DNA of 16,436 nucleotides from Treponema sp. (GTDB taxonomy: Bacteria > Spirochaetota > Spirochaetia > Treponematales > Breznakiellaceae), in contig JAISOQ010000178.1 of the NCBI GenBank assembly GCA_031275515.1, forward strand, positions 1 through 16,436. Direction: 5' to 3'. A program made the translations under genes and the position numbers. This document shows positions 14,185 through 16,436 of the stretch, piece by piece (the stretch's first letter is position 1; the number at the start of each line of letters is the position of its first letter). Under the pieces are notes generated by a model. That model was not told the DNA's origin, did not search any database, and saw nothing but the letters and a program-made list of their open reading frames with translations.

Positions 14185-14664
14185 ATGCATCCTAAGGAGA
14201 GCCTTACAGATAACATTATGCCGGATGATTCCTTGTATGCCCGGGGGCTTTGTTTTTCCTGTACCCGCTGTTCAGCCTGCTGCCGGTTCGAGCCCGGGTA
14301 TGTGTTTCTTTCCAGGACAGATGCGGATATTCTGGCAAGCTTCCTGAACATGGAGTATACTGGGTTTATCAGGACTTATTGCCGTTGGATAAATGGTTAT
14401 GAAGGTAAGGCCCGGCTTTCCCTTAAAGAAAAGGCCAATTATGACTGCATTTTCTGGAAAAATGGATGTACGGTTTACCCGGGACGGCCCAGGCAGTGCA
14501 GGACCTTTCCGTTTTGGCCGGAAATCCTTTTGTCCGGGGAAACTTGGGGTAACGCCGGGTTGTCCTGTCCGGGAATCGGAAAAGGCAAACGGTATGACCG
14601 TTCGTATATTGAATTACAGTTAAAGGAGCAGCAAGCGGATCCTGTTATAGAAAAAACGATTTGA
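14185..14664 (+). CDS. YkgJ-family cysteine-cluster protein
   Basis: A 159-aa soluble protein of the YkgJ/UPF0153 family, thought to bind zinc or an iron-sulfur cluster; no reaction is known. The diagnostic cysteines are CFSCTRCSACC (23, 26, 29, 32, 33), then CIFWKNGCTVYPGRPRQC around residues 88-105, and a late Cys in LSCPGIG. The Y-PxRPxQCRxFPFWP block is characteristic. ATG 14185 has no Shine-Dalgarno. ATG 14218 (MPDDSLYARG) is an alternative, but AAGGAG at 14194-14199 is 18 bases away from it, so the start is uncertain by 11 residues. It is separated by 92 bases from the MBL gene and could share its transcript. Confidence 0.87.
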   Translation: MHPKESLTDNIMPDDSLYARGLCFSCTRCSACCRFEPGYVFLSRTDADILASFLNMEYTGFIRTYCRWINGYEGKARLSLKEKANYDCIFWKNGCTVYPGRPRQCRTFPFWPEILLSGETWGNAGLSCPGIGKGKRYDRSYIELQLKEQQADPVIEKTI

Positions 14665-14756
14665 TTTATTTCGATCTTGCCCGGGCAGGCCGCTTAAAAT
14701 TCGTGTCGTGCAGAACAGTCGTTCCGTAGTTTATTAAATCACATGAGGAAATATCC

Positions 14757-15698
14757 ATGCGTATTCGGTTTTGGGGTGTCCGAGGTTCATTACCGGCTCC
14801 GTTGTTACCTGAACAAGTAAAAAGTAAGATTTCCGCGATCCTTGAACGGCTTACTCCCATGGATATAGAAAGTCCGGCCAGCAGGGAACGGTTTCTGGCG
14901 GGTCTGCCGCCCTGGCTGTTCGGGACCATAGGGGGTAATACCCCGTGCGTTTCGGTTCATTGCGAGGATTTGCAGGAATGGATCGTACTCGACGCCGGCT
15001 CAGGGATTAGGGAACTGGGAAGGGCCGCGGCCAGGGAATGTCCGAGTCCCCGGGGCTATCATCTCTTTTTTTCCCATTTCCACTGGGATCATGTCCAGGG
15101 TTTTCCCTTTTTCGATCCCGCCTATAATCCGGCGGCGCGCATTGATTTTTATTCCCCCAACCCCGGTTTGGAATCCTTCCTGAGCGGGCAAATGAGGAGT
15201 CCCTATTTCCCGATAACCTCGGAATTCGTAGTCGCCGAAAAGTGCTTTCACCAGGTAAAAGATTCCGTCACCCTGAAGGGAGTAACCATCACGTACCGGA
15301 AGATGAACCATCCCGGGGATTCGTATGCCTACTGCTTTAACGACGGCAAACACCGCTTTATCTATGCCACGGATACGGAATTGTCCGCCTCGGATTTCAT
15401 CCAAACCGAAGAAAACTCATCTTTTTTCCGGTATGCCGACCTTATCATCCTGGATTCCCAGTATACCCTGGAGGAAGCGATTGAAAAATACAACTGGGGC
15501 CACAGCGCTTTCAGCCTGGCGGTTGACTTTGCGGCGAACTGGGGCATAAAACAGCTTATCCTTTTTCACCACGATCCGACCTATGACGACAGGAAACTTC
15601 TTAACATACTCCAGTCGGCCCGGTGGTACGCGGAACGTATGGGGATAAGCGGCATAGAAATCTCCCTGGCGATGGAAGGGATGGAACTGGAGCTGTAA
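14757..15698 (+). CDS. MBL-fold metallohydrolase
   Basis: A 313-aa cytoplasmic metallo-beta-lactamase-fold hydrolase with a PhnP/Lactamase_B_2-like layout. It starts MRIRFWGVRGSLP, typical of the group, with GGNTPCVSV at 59-67. Metal ligands are HFHWDH (107-112), His185 in NHPGDSY, Asp206 in ATDTE and the HHDP block at 271-274. The product would be a di-metal phosphodiesterase or related hydrolase; substrate unknown. GAGGAA (14745-14750) lies six bases before ATG 14757. The stop overlaps the next ATG by one base (TAATG), so the two are translationally coupled. Confidence 0.88.
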   Translation: MRIRFWGVRGSLPAPLLPEQVKSKISAILERLTPMDIESPASRERFLAGLPPWLFGTIGGNTPCVSVHCEDLQEWIVLDAGSGIRELGRAAARECPSPRGYHLFFSHFHWDHVQGFPFFDPAYNPAARIDFYSPNPGLESFLSGQMRSPYFPITSEFVVAEKCFHQVKDSVTLKGVTITYRKMNHPGDSYAYCFNDGKHRFIYATDTELSASDFIQTEENSSFFRYADLIILDSQYTLEEAIEKYNWGHSAFSLAVDFAANWGIKQLILFHHDPTYDDRKLLNILQSARWYAERMGISGIEISLAMEGMELEL

Positions 15699-15889
15699 TG
15701 GCGGAGAAGGAAGGGATCTTTTTTACCCACGACGAACTGCTTGCCCTTTTTCCCCGGCTGAAAAGCCTTGAGTCCGTTTTGGGGAAAAAAGAACGGGCGG
15801 TCCTTATTAAAATGGAAAAAGTTCTCTATAAGTGTCTTTCCATAAGCGAAATTGAAACATGCCTTAGAGCGTACCGGGAGGCCCGGTGA
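15698..15889 (+). CDS. 63-aa helical protein of unknown function
   Basis: A small charged protein beginning MAEKEGIFFTHDELLALFPRL, with no signal peptide or membrane segment. The remainder looks like two or three helices and has two cysteines (KVLYKCLS and IETCLRA). Its ATG shares one base with the MBL-fold gene's stop, and its TGA overlaps the GTG of the mltG-like gene, so it is embedded in a tightly coupled three-gene unit. I recognise no family. Its coding reality rests on the overlaps at both ends and the GGAGAAGG just inside the start serving the context. Confidence 0.65.
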   Translation: MAEKEGIFFTHDELLALFPRLKSLESVLGKKERAVLIKMEKVLYKCLSISEIETCLRAYREAR

Positions 15890-16436
15890 AAAATTCAAAA
15901 AAACGCCGGCCGTTGCGGTTCTTTCTGGCTCTAACAAGTTCGGTTATTGCCGGCGGCCTGCTTCTGGCCCGTGCCGGTTTCGCCTTCCTCCTGTACGCGA
16001 ACGCCCCCCCGTAGACCCGGGCGGGATTTTCTTCCGAAAATCCCGCCCGGGAACGGGGCATACGCTTTGAATACGACGGGTTTTCCGAGGCGCAAAGCGT
16101 TCTTGTGGAGATACAAGAGGGGGAAAGTTCCTATGCCGTGGGAAGGCGGCTTGAAAGGGCGGGGCTTATCAAAACCAGGCTTTTCTGGAACCTTCTTTCC
16201 CGGCTGGACGCTTCGTTCGTAAAGGCCGGGACCTACCGGATAGGGCTGCCCGCGACTCAAATGGCGATCCGGTCGGCGCTGGTTGAGGGAAGGCAGATAC
16301 TTTTCAGCGTAACCATCCCGGAGGGGGTTACGCTGAAAAAAGCCGCCAGAATCCTTGAAAGCTCAAGTATCTGCGGGGCCGAAGATTTTCTTGCCGCCGC
16401 GTCCGATACGGCGATCCTCGACGACTACCGCGTACC
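15886..16436 (+). pseudogene. mltG: MltG-like endolytic transglycosylase, amber-interrupted, 3' partial
   Basis: MltG cuts nascent peptidoglycan glycan strands to set their length; it is anchored by one N-terminal membrane helix. GTG 15886 overlaps the previous stop (GTGA) and has CGGGAGG at 15875-15881. The first part encodes a basic start (MKNSKKRRP) and one membrane helix up to YANAPP. Then an in-frame TAG at 16012-16014 stops it. Downstream, in the same frame from about 16060, YceG/MltG wording resumes: SVLVEIQEGESSYAVGRRLE, AGLIKTRLFWNLLSRL, KAGTYRI, and VTIPEGVTLKKAARILE. The window ends before the catalytic domain. A perfect 16-bp-stem hairpin follows the stop by one base. A nonsense mutation, a palindrome insertion carrying TAG, readthrough or a sequencing error could explain it. 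Confidence 0.72.
16016..16051. repeat. Perfect 16-bp-arm palindrome inside the mltG-like gene
   Basis: CCCGGGCGGGATTTTC (16016-16031), loop TTCC (16032-16035) and GAAAATCCCGCCCGGG (16036-16051) form a very stable hairpin. No T run follows it, so it is not a normal terminator. It lies in the linker between the membrane helix and the MltG LysM-like region, one base after an in-frame TAG, and preserves the reading frame. Confidence 0.88.

Noticed and set aside
14678..14687. TGCCCGGGCA palindrome between the YkgJ and MBL genes
   Set aside because: Ten bases of GC-rich self-complementarity is expected by chance, with no other supporting signal.
15947..16222. Long open frame offset by one across the mltG hairpin, as a plus-one frameshift product
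   Set aside because: Its translation is proline and arginine rich with no MltG resemblance; the MltG frame continues in the original phase after the TAG.

Overview
The window looks like a chromosomal segment of a spirochaete, most likely a free-living or gut-associated treponeme of the termite-gut type. This is inferred from a moderately GC-rich composition, a single-polypeptide TRAP permease (DctQ fused to DctM) next to a TatP-like binding protein as I recall from Treponema, a cysteine-free secreted MetQ, and long poly-C runs resembling the homopolymeric tracts known in Treponema. The species cannot be fixed from sequence alone. No rRNA, tRNA, CRISPR array or intact insertion sequence was seen.

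Layout. (1) 1-2332: a methionine ABC importer, metN (5' cut by the window edge)-metI-metQ, closed by a good intrinsic terminator. (2) 2350-3986: a PutP-type sodium/solute symporter with its own sigma70-like promoter, boxed by a 9-bp inverted repeat. (3) 3987-7640: a putative surface-glycan acylation locus. A membrane-bound O-acyltransferase (MBOAT, AlgI type) and a DHHW/AlgX-like partner are preceded by a leader carrying a run of 19 C. They are followed by a gene-poor stretch ending in a run of 20 C. (4) 7641-8381: a PlsC-type acyltransferase whose 5' end runs into that second C tract. (5) 8557-11455: a two-gene TRAP transporter, a periplasmic binding protein and fused QM permease. (6) 11514-13905, minus strand: a GH3-type adenylating enzyme followed by a HAD phosphatase. 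(7) 14185-16436: a YkgJ-type cysteine cluster protein, an MBL-fold hydrolase, a 63-aa helical protein and the start of an MltG-like transglycosylase interrupted by an amber codon and a 16-bp-stem hairpin. The last three overlap each other.

How it fits together. Three transport systems (methionine, a PutP-class solute, an unknown TRAP substrate) surround a module that plausibly decorates the cell surface with acyl groups. The strongest hint of something undescribed is that the two poly-C tracts sit where a one-base slip would alter translation into the adjacent acyltransferases. At the first tract only one of three frames brings a leader peptide's stop next to the MBOAT start. At the second, the present length puts the only upstream ATG out of frame, and loss of one C would fuse it to the PlsC-type gene. 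This suggests phase-variable envelope acylation. Two other architectural oddities are a 42-bp imperfect inverted repeat (38 of 42 identical) bracketing the GH3 gene and the palindrome-plus-stop inside mltG.
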